Assembly: GCA_030532575.1 (NCBI GenBank) | Contig: JAUNKV010000007.1 | Location: 49,140 to 113,139, forward strand | Direction: 5' to 3' | Source: Propionibacteriaceae bacterium | GTDB taxonomy: Bacteria; Actinomycetota; Actinomycetes; Propionibacteriales; Propionibacteriaceae | DNA length: 64,000 nt | In this document: positions 54,801-62,688 of the stretch, piece by piece | Position numbering within the stretch: the stretch's first letter is position 1 | Layout of the letters: each line of letters opens with the position of its first letter | The notes under the pieces: generated by a model | What the model saw: the letters and a program-made list of their open reading frames with translations, nothing else | Databases searched by the model: none | What the model was told of the DNA's origin: nothing | Position numbers and translations under genes: made by a program

Positions 54801-54922
54801 TCCCCGGGCACCTCCCAGGCCTCGACCTCGAGGTGACCCAGGGTGGTGTCGATCAGGGGACGGACGCGGTCGTCCTTGACACGTTCCACACGTTCCAGGA
54901 CCAAGTTGTCGAAGGAGTGCAT
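51857..54922 (-). CDS. GH38 alpha-mannosidase
   Basis: 1021 residues, the normal length for bacterial GH38. The zinc site lies in IGHAHIDSAWLWP and the nucleophile Asp in LWLPDSFGYPGNLPQI, with further site residues in FLTQKLSWNQHN. The C-terminal beta-rich half (from about 640) is the usual GH38 middle and C domains. These retaining enzymes remove alpha-1,2-, 1,3- or 1,6-mannose from glycans. There is no signal peptide. Together with the GH125 enzyme it points to breakdown of a branched alpha-mannoside in the cytoplasm. Confidence 0.93.
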   Translation of the reverse strand: MHSFDNLVLERVERVKDDRVRPLIDTTLGHLEVEAWEVPGEPVPPREAVGAPYVPVSLPHRWGAPWSTWWFRLRGTVPSSLPPGQLRLEVDLGFADAWPGNQCEGLLFTPDLRVLKAVNSRNRSCIVDAAPGAPVEFLIEAAANPDLFADGCKATAMGDVLTAPQEPIYTMRSAEFRVRDAALWGLFHDLDLLWDLARQMPENSTRRAVICHHLERAMDVLDLHDVSGSAQACRDALAPVWAAPAVASALDVTAIGHAHIDSAWLWPVRETVRKVARTFSNVVALAREYPDLRFTATSAQQYAWLKERHPEVFEEVRQAIHNGQWFPSGGMWVESDVNMPGGEALIRQFTMGTRFFQRELGVRSRTLWLPDSFGYPGNLPQIAARCGMTGFLTQKLSWNQHNQLPHSTMWWEGIDGTRIFTHFPPVNCYDSEVSAEELNRAVDNYREKGRATQQVIPFGYGDGGGGPTAQMVERIRRLADLEGAPRVMMGEPDSFFEAAREQYPDAPVHVGELYLEYHRGVFTSQLEMKQGNRRSEHALRRVEFLWSLALLAGAPRDSFPAARLEELWRKVLLNQFHDILPGSSIAWVHRVAREEYAAILAELDRLADDAVAALAQARPGSGTAVVNPHAHPVTRVLDVDGLPTMVTAPGLAITPLPEAIHPPSAPATAQRAGDDVVLENSRLRAVIGPDGDLVSLTDLRAGREVLLPGMRGNQLRAFEDVPNAFDAWDIERHYLNPGNELPVPAAEHVEIMAEGLRAEVRVRRRLGSSQIVSHIVLEADAPRLDFRIAVDWQERETLLKASFPLAIHARDHAAEVQFGHVRRPLHENTSWDFSRFEVPAGRWLLVEEPGYGVAVVNDSNHGHDVQPLPGGTRVSLSLMRSPVFPDPQADRSHRTLCYSLLLDADPVSAAHEGHALNLPPHLVTAPELRFGSLEVPGAHVEAVLPAEDGSGDLIVRLHEGRGTRATGRLRLDFEATVVEVDPLEEPVAQPRVQLTAPTREVPLHLTPFTILTLRITPGGQR

Positions 54923-54931
54923 CGCAGGCTC

Positions 54932-56317
54932 TCAGGAGAGGTGGGACAGTTCGGGGAAACGGGAGGTGGCCTCATCGAGCAGCTGCCTGGCCACCCCCAC
55001 CCCGTCGATCAGGGGGTGCAGGGCGAAGGCGGCGACGGCGTCGTCACGGCTGCCGTGCAGCGCAGCCTTGATGATGCTCCGCTCCGCGAACTTCACCGAC
55101 TGCACCAGGCCGACGGCGTGCTCGGGCAGTGGGGAGATCGGCAGCGGACTCACTCCGGCAGCACTGATCCGACAGGGGGCCTCGATCACGGTGTCGGCGG
55201 GCAGCATCGGCAGCCGGGAGCCGTTGCGGAAGTTGACGACGAGGTCGGCGGCCTCGTCGAAGGCCAGGGCTTTCATCACCGCCAGCGCCACCTTGTCGTA
55301 GCCGCCGGAGGTGAGGTCCTCCTCGTCGCGGGAGAGGCCTCCTGCGGCCAACCGGTTGGAGGCCATGTAGGTCTGCTCGCGCTGCAGCCGGGTCGCCTCC
55401 CACAGCGTGAGGGCCGCCTGAGGGTCGAGGTCGGCGGCCTGCCTGTAGAACTCCGCCTGTTGGCGGGCCAGGAAGACTCCCCGGGTGGCATCAACCTGAT
55501 CGTCGGCCAGCCGGGTCTCGCGGGCGAAGTAGTAGTAGTGCAAGTACTCGTTCGGGATCGAGCCGAGCCACTGCAGCCAGGCCGCGCCGAACAGCCGCCC
55601 TTCCTCGAAGGACTCGATCAGGTCTGGGCGCTCCAGCAGCCGGGGCAGCACATCGACGCCCTCCACCTCGAGGTGTTGCAGCCAGCCCAGGTGGTTCAAC
55701 CCCACATAGTCCATCCGCACCCGGTCGTCTCCTGCGATGACCTCCTGGGAACTGCCGACGGGGGCGAGCCCCGCCCCCTCCAGGGTGGTGAGCACTCGGC
55801 GGGCCAAACCGATGGGGGAGTCGCAGATGCCGATCACACGGTCGCCGAGGATTCCTGCGGAGACCTCCGTGATGATTCCGGCGGGGTTGGTGAAGTTGAT
55901 GAGGTAAGCCTCCGGCGCGGTGCGCTCGAGTGTGCGGGCGATCTCCAGGGCTGTCGGGATGCCACGAAGGGCGTAGTCCAGGCCGCCGAAGCCGGTGGTC
56001 TCCTGGCCGAGCACCCCGCAGCAGTGGGCGATCTCCTCCTCGGTTGCCCGGCCCGTGGTGCCGCCGACCCGGATGGCGCTGAAGACGAAGTCGGTGCCTT
56101 GGAGCGCGGCTTCGAGGGAATCGACGACGACGACGGTGGGGGCTGTGGGGTGGTCCCCCGACATGGCCTCGAGGATGCGGCTGATGGTGCGGACCCTGGT
56201 GTGGTCGGTGTCCCAGAGCCGCAGCTCGGTGACGCGGCGGTCACTGTGATCGGACAACAGGGTGCGGAACAGGAGGGGGACGCGAAACCCGCCTCCCCCC
56301 AGCAGGGTCAGTCTCAT
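54932..56317 (-). CDS. GH4-family glycosidase (6-phospho-beta-glucosidase-like)
   Basis: 461 residues. The N-terminal NAD+ site reads LTLLGGGGFRVPLL; the Mn2+-binding Cys is in GICDSPIG, followed downstream by the GLNHLGW segment. GH4 enzymes use NAD+ and Mn2+ in a redox elimination mechanism. The family contains 6-phospho-glucosidases, alpha-glucosidases and alpha-galactosidases; CDSPIG is nearer the CNVPI form of the 6-phospho-beta-glucosidases, but the substrate stays open. Its start overlaps the DeoR stop by 4 bp. Confidence 0.87.
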   Translation of the reverse strand: MRLTLLGGGGFRVPLLFRTLLSDHSDRRVTELRLWDTDHTRVRTISRILEAMSGDHPTAPTVVVVDSLEAALQGTDFVFSAIRVGGTTGRATEEEIAHCCGVLGQETTGFGGLDYALRGIPTALEIARTLERTAPEAYLINFTNPAGIITEVSAGILGDRVIGICDSPIGLARRVLTTLEGAGLAPVGSSQEVIAGDDRVRMDYVGLNHLGWLQHLEVEGVDVLPRLLERPDLIESFEEGRLFGAAWLQWLGSIPNEYLHYYYFARETRLADDQVDATRGVFLARQQAEFYRQAADLDPQAALTLWEATRLQREQTYMASNRLAAGGLSRDEEDLTSGGYDKVALAVMKALAFDEAADLVVNFRNGSRLPMLPADTVIEAPCRISAAGVSPLPISPLPEHAVGLVQSVKFAERSIIKAALHGSRDDAVAAFALHPLIDGVGVARQLLDEATSRFPELSHLS

Positions 56318-57060
56318 GGGTGGAGCACTTTCGTCGGTGGATCGGTCCAGGGTGGGGTCAGGGGGCGGTCGGTGACCAGGAGGTCGATCTCGGTCAGGTC
56401 GAGGGCGGTGTGGGCGCCGATGCCCGGGAACTTGCCGTGGTCGGCGGCAAGGATGAGCCGTGATGAGCTTTCCCGAAGAGCCCGCTTCACCTCGCGTTCC
56501 TGCTGGCTGGTGTCGCGCAGCACGTGGCGTTCCCCGACCCCGGAGCAGCCGACGACTGCGACGTCGATCAGGAGGTTGCGGATTTCTGCGACGGCGGAGG
56601 CTCCCTGGGTGCAGAGGTATTCGCGGTTGATGGTGCCGCCCAGCAGGATCAGCTCGATGTTGCGGCGGGGCAGCAGCAGCTCGGTGATACGCAGGGAGTT
56701 GGTGACCACCGTCAGCTCCAACTCCTGGGCGGCCATCGCCACCTCCCAGCAGGTTGTGCCAGCCTCGAGGAAGACGGTGCTGCCGGGCTGCAGCTGATCG
56801 GCAACGATGTGGGCGATGCTCCGCTTGGCCTCGGAGTTGCGGGGGAGCACTTCGTCGAAGGGTTCATCAACGGCTTCGGGGGTGGTGAGTTTGGCCCCGC
56901 CGAAGACGCGGGTGACCAGCCCGGAGGCAACCAGCTCGTCGAGGTCACGGCGGATGGTGGCGGCTGACACCCCCAGGGCGTCGCCGAGGGCAGCGGTGCT
57001 CTCCACCTGTCTGGTGCGCAGGTGGTCGAGGATCGCCTGGAGCCGCGCCTCTTTCAGCAT
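56314..57060 (-). CDS. DeoR-family transcriptional regulator
   Basis: 248 residues: N-terminal winged helix LKEARLQAILDHLRTRQVESTAALGDALGVSAATIRRDLDEL, then a DeoR sensor domain with the sugar-phosphate-binding EAGTTCWEVA and VDVAVVGCSGV segments. It is the first gene of the minus-strand operon and diverges from the sugar-transporter operon across a 249-bp gap, so it probably controls both in response to a phosphorylated sugar. Confidence 0.92.
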   Translation of the reverse strand: MLKEARLQAILDHLRTRQVESTAALGDALGVSAATIRRDLDELVASGLVTRVFGGAKLTTPEAVDEPFDEVLPRNSEAKRSIAHIVADQLQPGSTVFLEAGTTCWEVAMAAQELELTVVTNSLRITELLLPRRNIELILLGGTINREYLCTQGASAVAEIRNLLIDVAVVGCSGVGERHVLRDTSQQEREVKRALRESSSRLILAADHGKFPGIGAHTALDLTEIDLLVTDRPLTPPWTDPPTKVLHP

Positions 57061-57127
57061 GTCGCCAACTTAGCTCCCGTTCAGCCAACGCGCAACAGAA
57101 ACGATCAAAAAACTTCAAACTCAGACA

Positions 57128-57156
57128 TTGACAGTCAAACCCGTGCATCCTAATCT
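57128..57156 (+). promoter_or_regulatory. Promoter of the sugar ABC transporter operon
   Basis: TTGACA (57128-57133), exactly 17 bp, then TAATCT (57151-57156), a near-consensus sigma-70-type promoter. Just upstream, GAAACGAT (57098-57105) resembles half of the operators at 43801 and 45654, and TTCAAAC/GTCAAAC repeats could be DeoR contacts. A leader of about 145 nt precedes the binding-protein gene. Confidence 0.75.
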
Positions 57157-57198
57157 GAGCGAGGGCCGACAGGTCGTCCCCAACGATGGAGGAAGCAG

Positions 57199-57288
57199 AT
57201 GACACACCGAGACGCACAGTCCCCCGGTGGGCCGCTGTGCCCCACCCTGCAGACGAGGTCTCGGCCCGTGCGGCCCGCAGTCAACTGA
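57199..57288 (+). CDS. Possible 29-residue leader peptide
   Basis: A short frame (MTHRDAQSPGG... to TGA at 57286) has a strong GGAGGA site 5 nt before its ATG and ends 21 bp before the binding-protein ATG. It lies within the transcribed leader predicted from the promoter at 57128. I see no homology; its good ribosome site and position suggest a translated upstream ORF that may tune expression. Chance is not excluded. Confidence 0.35.
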   Translation: MTHRDAQSPGGPLCPTLQTRSRPVRPAVN

Positions 57289-57309
57289 ACGATCCAAGGA
57301 GTAAGGACC

Positions 57310-58620
57310 ATGACCACCCGACCCATCTCTCGTCGCGGAGTGCTCGCCCTCGGTGGCGTCGCCTCCCTGGCGAGCGCACTCACGGCCTGTTCCACGGCCG
57401 TCCAGCCGTCCGGGAACTCCTCGGCCGGGGCCTCCGGTGAGGCCGCAGCGATGGTGCTGTGGACCTGGCCCGAGGGCTTCGCCCAGCAGGTCCTCGACTC
57501 GGTGAAGACGAAGTTCCCTGACATCGCACTGCGTCAGGACGTCATCGGAGGTGACTTCAAGCAGAAGCTCTCGGTGACCCTCCAGGGCAAGGAGACCAAG
57601 CCGTCGATCACCGGCGTCAAGGGCGAGGACATCGCCTTCTTCGCCGCCCAGGCCGACTACTTCGTCGACCTCAACACGCTGGGCGCCGCGGACAGGAAGG
57701 GGGACTTCCTGGACTGGAAGTGGGCCCAGGCCACCACCGAGGACGGCCGCCAGCTCGGCATCCCCATCGACATCGGCCCCACCGCGCTGTTCTACCGCTT
57801 CGACATCTTCGAGAAGCTGGGGCTGCCCTTTGAGCCTGACAAGCTCGAGGCCGCCATCCGGAGCTGGGACGAGTACTTCAACCTCGGCGTGGAGATGAAG
57901 GGCAAGGATGCCGAGACCTTCCTGATCCGCAACATCTCGGGCCTGTTCGACATCATGGTGCTGCAGTCGGGGATGAACTACATCGACAAGTCCCACAAGT
58001 TCATCGGTGGCGAGTCCCACATCCGTGAGGCCTGGGACCGGGCCGTCAAGGCCCACACCCTGGGCATCTCGGCCGCGCTCACCTCCAACTCCCCGGACTC
58101 CACGGCGGCGGTGGCGGCGGGCAAGCTCCCCGCCGATTTCGGGGCCTCCTGGCACCTGGCCGACCTGATGGTGGATGCCCCCGACACCTCGGGCAAGTGG
58201 CACGTGTGCAAGCACCCGGGCGAGGCGACGAACAACGGCGGCTCCTTCCTGGCCATCCCGGCGGGAACCCCGGATGCGGCGAAGGCCTTCGAGGTGATCC
58301 TGCACATCCTGAACGCCGAGAACCAGATCATCGAGTACACCGACAAGGGCAACTTCCCCGCCAACTCGGCAGCCTTCGCCTCCGACGCGCTGAAGGCCCC
58401 GGTGGAGTTCCTGGGCGGGCAGGCGGCAGGGGAGCTCTTCGCCAAGGCAGCCGAGACGGTCCGCCCCCTCTACGAGCACCCGGCCAACAACGCCGTGGGT
58501 GGGCCGTTCGGGGCTGAGCTGGAGCTCGTCGAGGCCAGTGGCAAGGACCCGGAGCAGGCCTGGAATGATGCCGTCGAGGCCGCCAAGCGGCTGGCGGAGC
58601 AGGAAGGGCTGAGCGTCTGA
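57310..58620 (+). CDS. Sugar ABC transporter substrate-binding lipoprotein (family 1)
   Basis: 436 residues. The N-terminus combines a twin-arginine motif (SRRGVLALGG) with a lipobox (LTAC), so it is a Tat-exported lipoprotein. The rest is a family-1 sugar-binding fold, with features such as LGIPIDIGPTALFYRFDIFEKLGLPFEPD and the late KAFEVILHILN. It would bind an oligosaccharide for the two following permeases. AAGGAG precedes the ATG by 7 nt. The operon has no ATPase gene; a shared MsiK-type ATPase elsewhere is the usual solution in actinobacteria. Confidence 0.9.
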   Translation: MTTRPISRRGVLALGGVASLASALTACSTAVQPSGNSSAGASGEAAAMVLWTWPEGFAQQVLDSVKTKFPDIALRQDVIGGDFKQKLSVTLQGKETKPSITGVKGEDIAFFAAQADYFVDLNTLGAADRKGDFLDWKWAQATTEDGRQLGIPIDIGPTALFYRFDIFEKLGLPFEPDKLEAAIRSWDEYFNLGVEMKGKDAETFLIRNISGLFDIMVLQSGMNYIDKSHKFIGGESHIREAWDRAVKAHTLGISAALTSNSPDSTAAVAAGKLPADFGASWHLADLMVDAPDTSGKWHVCKHPGEATNNGGSFLAIPAGTPDAAKAFEVILHILNAENQIIEYTDKGNFPANSAAFASDALKAPVEFLGGQAAGELFAKAAETVRPLYEHPANNAVGGPFGAELELVEASGKDPEQAWNDAVEAAKRLAEQEGLSV

Positions 58621-59558
58621 TGAGCCGTCGCCCCCGCACGGGAAGCCAGGAACCCGGCACGCTGGGCGTGCGGGGGCGACGAGCCCTCCCGCTCTACCTG
58701 GCTGTCTCGCCCTACTACGTGCTGTTCCTGGTGTTCTCGGCCGTCCCGATCATCTTCACCGCCTACATCTCGCTGACCAGCTGGTCCGGGCTGGGGGAGG
58801 CCCGCTTCATCGGGTTGAAGAACTACGAATGGCTCGTCACCGACAAGCTGTTCTGGAAATCCTTGGTCAACACCCTCATCCTGTGGGTGATGTCAACGGT
58901 GCCGTGTCTGACCCTGGCCACCCTCGTCGCGCTGGCGCTCAACAGCGTCACCCGGTTCTCCAACACCTACCGGGTGGCCTACCTGCTGCCGAACGTCACC
59001 TCACTGGTGGCGATGGGCATCCTGTTCGGCTCCATCTTCTCCAGCAACTTCGGGGTGGCCAACGCCCTGCTCAACGCCGTCGGGATGAGCAACATCCGCT
59101 GGCTCCAGAGCGAGTGGGGCATCAAGATCGCCATCGCGACGCTGACCACCTGGAGCTTCGTCGGCTACAACGCGCTGATCATCCTGGCCGGGCTGCAGTC
59201 CATCCCCCGCCAGATCTACGAGGCGGCCGCCATCGACGGCGCGGGGTCGGTGAAACAGTTCTTCTCCATCACCCTGCCGCTGCTGCGCCCCATCGTGTTG
59301 TTCGTGACCATCATGTCCACCATCGGTTCCCTGCAGTCCTTCACCGAGTCCCAGGTGCTGACCAGTTCCCAGGTCGGAAGTGCTGCGGCCAGCGGTGGGG
59401 TCGGCAACTCCGGGTTGACGATGGTGATGTACTTCTACGCCGCGGCCTTCAAGGACAACCGCTACGGCTACGGTGCCGCCATCGCCTGGGGCGTGGTGGG
59501 TGTGGTGCTGGTGTTCGCCATCATCAACTGGTTCGCGGCCAGGGGGAAGGAATCATGA
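58620..59558 (+). CDS. Sugar ABC transporter permease, MalF/UgpA type
   Basis: 312 residues with six predicted helices and the coupling EAA loop YEAAAIDGAGSVKQFFSITLPLLRP. The first helix (AVSPYYVLFLVFSAVPIIFTAY) is typical for this subunit. Its ATG shares one base with the stop of the binding-protein gene, and it overlaps the next permease by 4 bp, so the three subunits are tightly coupled. Confidence 0.93.
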   Translation: MSRRPRTGSQEPGTLGVRGRRALPLYLAVSPYYVLFLVFSAVPIIFTAYISLTSWSGLGEARFIGLKNYEWLVTDKLFWKSLVNTLILWVMSTVPCLTLATLVALALNSVTRFSNTYRVAYLLPNVTSLVAMGILFGSIFSSNFGVANALLNAVGMSNIRWLQSEWGIKIAIATLTTWSFVGYNALIILAGLQSIPRQIYEAAAIDGAGSVKQFFSITLPLLRPIVLFVTIMSTIGSLQSFTESQVLTSSQVGSAAASGGVGNSGLTMVMYFYAAAFKDNRYGYGAAIAWGVVGVVLVFAIINWFAARGKES

Positions 59559-60400
59559 GCACGCTGACCCGTCGTCGTCCCGTCCGCTGGGGAGCACTCG
59601 GCAGGCATCTCTTCCTCATCGCGGGTGCGCTGCTGGCCTTCTTCCCCTTCTACTGGATGTTCGTGCTGTCCACGCATCGCTCCGCAGCCATCTACGAGTT
59701 CCCGCCGCCGATGCTGCCCGGGGATCGTGGGGTGGAGAACTTCCTCACGGTGATGAACACCGTCAACGTGTGGGGTGCGATGGCCAACACCTGCCTGGTT
59801 GCCCTGGTGGTGACCACCGTGGTGCTGTTCCTGGACTCGATCGCGGCCTTCGCCTTCGCGAAGTACTCCTTCAAGGGGCGCGGGGTGCTGTTCGGGATCA
59901 TCATGCTGACCTTCCTGCTGCCGGGGCAGCTCTCGACGATCCCGCTGTTCCTCATCATGAGTGAGATCGGCTGGGTGGGGAAGCTGCAGGCCGTGATGTT
60001 CCCGGCCTTCGCCAACGCCTTCGGCATCTTCTGGTTGCGGCAGTACTTCACCAGCGCGGTCCACGTCGAGCTGCTGGAGGCCGCCACCATCGACGGTTGT
60101 GGTTTCTTCCGGCAGTACCTGCACGTCGCACTGCCCGCGGCCCGACCGGCGCTGGCCTTCCTCGGCATCTTCACCTTCATCGGTTCCTGGAATGACTTCC
60201 TGTGGCCGCTGATCGTGCTGACCAACCCCAACCAGCTGACCCTGCAGGTGGCGCTGTCCCAGCTGCAGACCGCCCACGGCACCGACTACGGGATGCTCAT
60301 GATGAGTGCTGTCATCGCGGTGACCCCGCTGCTGCTGGTGTTCATGCTCGGTTCCCGGCAGTTCCTGCGGGGACTGACCGACGGCGCGGTCAAGATGTGA
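59555..60400 (+). CDS. Sugar ABC transporter permease, MalG/UgpE type
   Basis: 281 residues, six helices, and the EAA loop LEAATIDGCGFFRQYLHVALPAARP. The frame is open further upstream, but the ATG at 59555 overlaps the previous stop (ATGA) and gives the normal start before the first helix (HLFLIAGALLAFFPFYWMFV). It completes the transmembrane pair of the oligosaccharide importer. Confidence 0.94.
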   Translation: MSTLTRRRPVRWGALGRHLFLIAGALLAFFPFYWMFVLSTHRSAAIYEFPPPMLPGDRGVENFLTVMNTVNVWGAMANTCLVALVVTTVVLFLDSIAAFAFAKYSFKGRGVLFGIIMLTFLLPGQLSTIPLFLIMSEIGWVGKLQAVMFPAFANAFGIFWLRQYFTSAVHVELLEAATIDGCGFFRQYLHVALPAARPALAFLGIFTFIGSWNDFLWPLIVLTNPNQLTLQVALSQLQTAHGTDYGMLMMSAVIAVTPLLLVFMLGSRQFLRGLTDGAVKM

Positions 60401-60418
60401 GTCCGCTGTTCGGCTGTC

Positions 60419-60447
60419 TTGCAGGGTTGTGAGAGCGCTCTTACGGT
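60419..60447 (+). promoter_or_regulatory. Promoter with LacI-type operator before the third beta-helix gene
   Basis: TTGCAG (60419-60424), 17-bp spacer, TACGGT (60442-60447). The spacer contains TGAGAGCGCTCTTA (60430-60443), which has a perfect 10-bp palindrome AGAGCGCTCT. A repressor bound there would directly block RNA polymerase. A related palindrome lies at 11291. Confidence 0.6.
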
Positions 60448-60475
60448 GGGTGATGACAGTGAACGGAGCTGTATC

Positions 60476-61897
60476 ATGCCGCTACGCCGTCGTACCCTTC
60501 TCGCCACCACGGCCACCCTCTCGGCCGTGCCTCTTCTCGCAGGAGTTGCCGTGACCGCTCACGCCGTCCCCGGTACCACCTTCCACGTCTCCAACGAGGG
60601 CCGGGATGACAGTCCCGGCACCTCGCAGGAGGCACCCTGGGCCACCATCCCTCGCGTTCAGCAGGCCATCGAGAGCGGCGAGGTCAGGCGCGGGGATGCG
60701 GTGCTGTTCCACGCCGGGCACCGGTTCTTCGGCCAGTTCAGCGATCTCGAGGCGCTGCAGGGCCAAGGAAGGATCGTCTTCGGGGCCTATGGGGTAGGGG
60801 AGCGGCCGCAGATCGTCGGCTACAAGGTGCTGGACAAGGCGCAGGCCTGGACCCGGGTCGGGGAGGGGCTGTGGCGGCTGCAACTGGACGATCCCGGCAG
60901 CCACGAGGGCAATCACTCCACCACTGATGCCAACGTCGGCCTGCTCAGGGTGGACGGGGAACTCCTCGGCGGGCGACGGTTGAGCCTGGCTGAGCTCCAG
61001 CAGGATTGGGACTGGTACTGCGATCTCGAGGCGGGCACCCTCACGGTCCGCAACCAGGACAACCCGAGCCTTGAGCACGAGGTACTGGCTGCGGTGGACG
61101 GGAGGCTGTTCCAGGCGGTGGACGAGATGACCATTGAGGGGCTGGACCTCGTCGGCTGCGGCGGCCACGGGGTGCAGGTCCGCGACGCCAGGGGGGTGCG
61201 GGTGCTGGGCAATCGCATCCAGCAGATCGGCGGCAGTGAGCTGCTGACCTTCCACATCCCCGGGGTCCGCTACGGCAATGGCGTGGAGGTGTGGATCAAC
61301 AGCCACGACGTCCTGGTCGAGGGCAACGTCATCCACGATGTCTACGACGTGGCCATCACCCTGCAGGGTGAGCAGGTCGTCGAGCCCACGGGGGCAGAGC
61401 CGACGATCCGTCACGGCTGGTCCGAGGTCCACGTGCGGGGCAACCGCATCACCCGCTGCAGCCAGTCCTTCGAGATCTGGTGCCGGGGCCAGGCCATCCA
61501 CGACGAGGCGGGGGAGCTCGTGCGGGAGCTGCGCCACGACGGCCCGGGGGCGGGCTATGTGAACTGCTCCTTCACCGGGAACCACTGCACCGACGCCGGT
61601 GTCGGCTGGGGGTATGAGGTCCGCCCGGACAAGGACGCGGGAGGGGTGCACCTGCTGTCCTACTCGGAGGAGCTGCCGATGGGGCTGCGGATCACCGGCA
61701 ACACCTTCCACGATGCCGTCAACGCCTACCTCTACCGCAACGACGAGCAACCCACCGGCCTGGTCATCGAGGGCAACGAGATCAGGCTGAAGCCAAACCA
61801 GCGGATTCAGCAGCAGCGCCCGGAACGGTTCCCGGAACACGAGGCCTGGTCAACGGCCACGGGTTTCGACCGGGAATCCACCTGGGTGGCGGGCTGA
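60476..61897 (+). CDS. Secreted parallel beta-helix protein, paralogue 3
   Basis: 473 residues from the ATG at 60476. The signal peptide has a twin-arginine-like LRRRTLLATTATLSAVPLLAG and a cleavage site near AHA. The mature protein starts TTFHVSNEGRDDSPGTSQ and keeps all conserved phrases of the 43853 gene: YGNGVEVWINSHDVLV, NCSFTGNHCTDAGVGWG and GGVHLLSYSEELPM. It lies 75 bp after the sugar permease but has its own promoter and operator, so it can be regulated apart from the transporter. As with its paralogues, the fold suggests a polysaccharide-active enzyme; the chemistry is unknown. Confidence 0.8.
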   Translation: MPLRRRTLLATTATLSAVPLLAGVAVTAHAVPGTTFHVSNEGRDDSPGTSQEAPWATIPRVQQAIESGEVRRGDAVLFHAGHRFFGQFSDLEALQGQGRIVFGAYGVGERPQIVGYKVLDKAQAWTRVGEGLWRLQLDDPGSHEGNHSTTDANVGLLRVDGELLGGRRLSLAELQQDWDWYCDLEAGTLTVRNQDNPSLEHEVLAAVDGRLFQAVDEMTIEGLDLVGCGGHGVQVRDARGVRVLGNRIQQIGGSELLTFHIPGVRYGNGVEVWINSHDVLVEGNVIHDVYDVAITLQGEQVVEPTGAEPTIRHGWSEVHVRGNRITRCSQSFEIWCRGQAIHDEAGELVRELRHDGPGAGYVNCSFTGNHCTDAGVGWGYEVRPDKDAGGVHLLSYSEELPMGLRITGNTFHDAVNAYLYRNDEQPTGLVIEGNEIRLKPNQRIQQQRPERFPEHEAWSTATGFDRESTWVAG

Positions 61898-61984
61898 GCC
61901 GAAGGGGTGCGACGCCCGCCTCGCTGGTCTTGACCGTCGTTCTCCCGACATCGCGCGACCACCCTGCCCCAGTGTGGTTCGGCT

Positions 61985-62677
61985 TCACTTCCACTCCATC
62001 ATCAGCCGGTCGGCGATGTCCGCGATGTCCTCGAGGTCGTAGTCAACTGCTGCTCCTCCGAGGACAACGACTCCTTCGTAGGCTGGGCCGCCACATGACA
62101 CGCTTGTCATTTGGCCTTCTTTCTGCTTCTTGATGCAGGTCCAGCCCCTGATGGTCTGAGTGTTGTCCCCCATGTCGAGGTCCTCCGGGGCCACGTAGTC
62201 GGCGTATGCGATGGAGACCTTCCTTCCGTCCTTGGCGATGTACTTCACATCGGTCTTCCCTTCCTTCTCGAAGGTGAACTCCGCGAACTGCTTCGGCAGT
62301 GGTGGCGCGGGGTTGCTGCCTTGACGGCTCTTTCCCGTCTCCTGGCCTGATGGCTTCTTCTGTGACGGCACCGGGGGCAGGGGCTCCGGAGGCTCTGCGC
62401 TTTGTTCCTGCTGCTCCTGTGCCGGTGCCTGGCTCTGCTGTGCCTGCTCTTGGGTCTCGCTCGGGGTCGGAGCAGGCTGTTGGGTCTGGGCTTGCCCCTG
62501 GGTCCCGGGCACGGGCTGTGGTTGCGCCTGCTGTGAGTTCTGGCTGCTGAGCAGCCACCACCCACCCAAACCGGCGACAGCCAGGACGATGGCCACCACG
62601 AGGGCGATCACGACTGCGTTGTTGCCACGGCCAAGTGGGATGTGGGGACCGGGCTGAGGGGGATACGTCGTGCTCAT
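61985..62677 (-). CDS. Single-pass membrane protein with Pro/Gln stalk, paralogue 1
   Basis: 230 residues: short Pro-rich cytoplasmic start (STTYPPQPGPH), one helix at about 22-44 (NAVVIALVVAIVLAVAGLGGWWLL), then a stalk of about 80 residues rich in Gln, Pro and Glu, and an outer domain of about 105 residues with two cysteines (GWTCIKK and SVSCGGPAY) and a VVVLGG strand, ending EWK. It is homologous to the next two genes. No known family is recognised. The ATG at 62677 fits the conserved start; the frame continues upstream to 62698. Confidence 0.75.
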   Translation of the reverse strand: MSTTYPPQPGPHIPLGRGNNAVVIALVVAIVLAVAGLGGWWLLSSQNSQQAQPQPVPGTQGQAQTQQPAPTPSETQEQAQQSQAPAQEQQEQSAEPPEPLPPVPSQKKPSGQETGKSRQGSNPAPPLPKQFAEFTFEKEGKTDVKYIAKDGRKVSIAYADYVAPEDLDMGDNTQTIRGWTCIKKQKEGQMTSVSCGGPAYEGVVVLGGAAVDYDLEDIADIADRLMMEWK

Positions 62678-62688
62678 GTCCGAATCTC

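Noticed and set aside
54833..56797. 654-codon plus-strand frame opposite GH4 and DeoR
   Set aside because: Antisense shadow; both minus-strand genes carry full family motifs.
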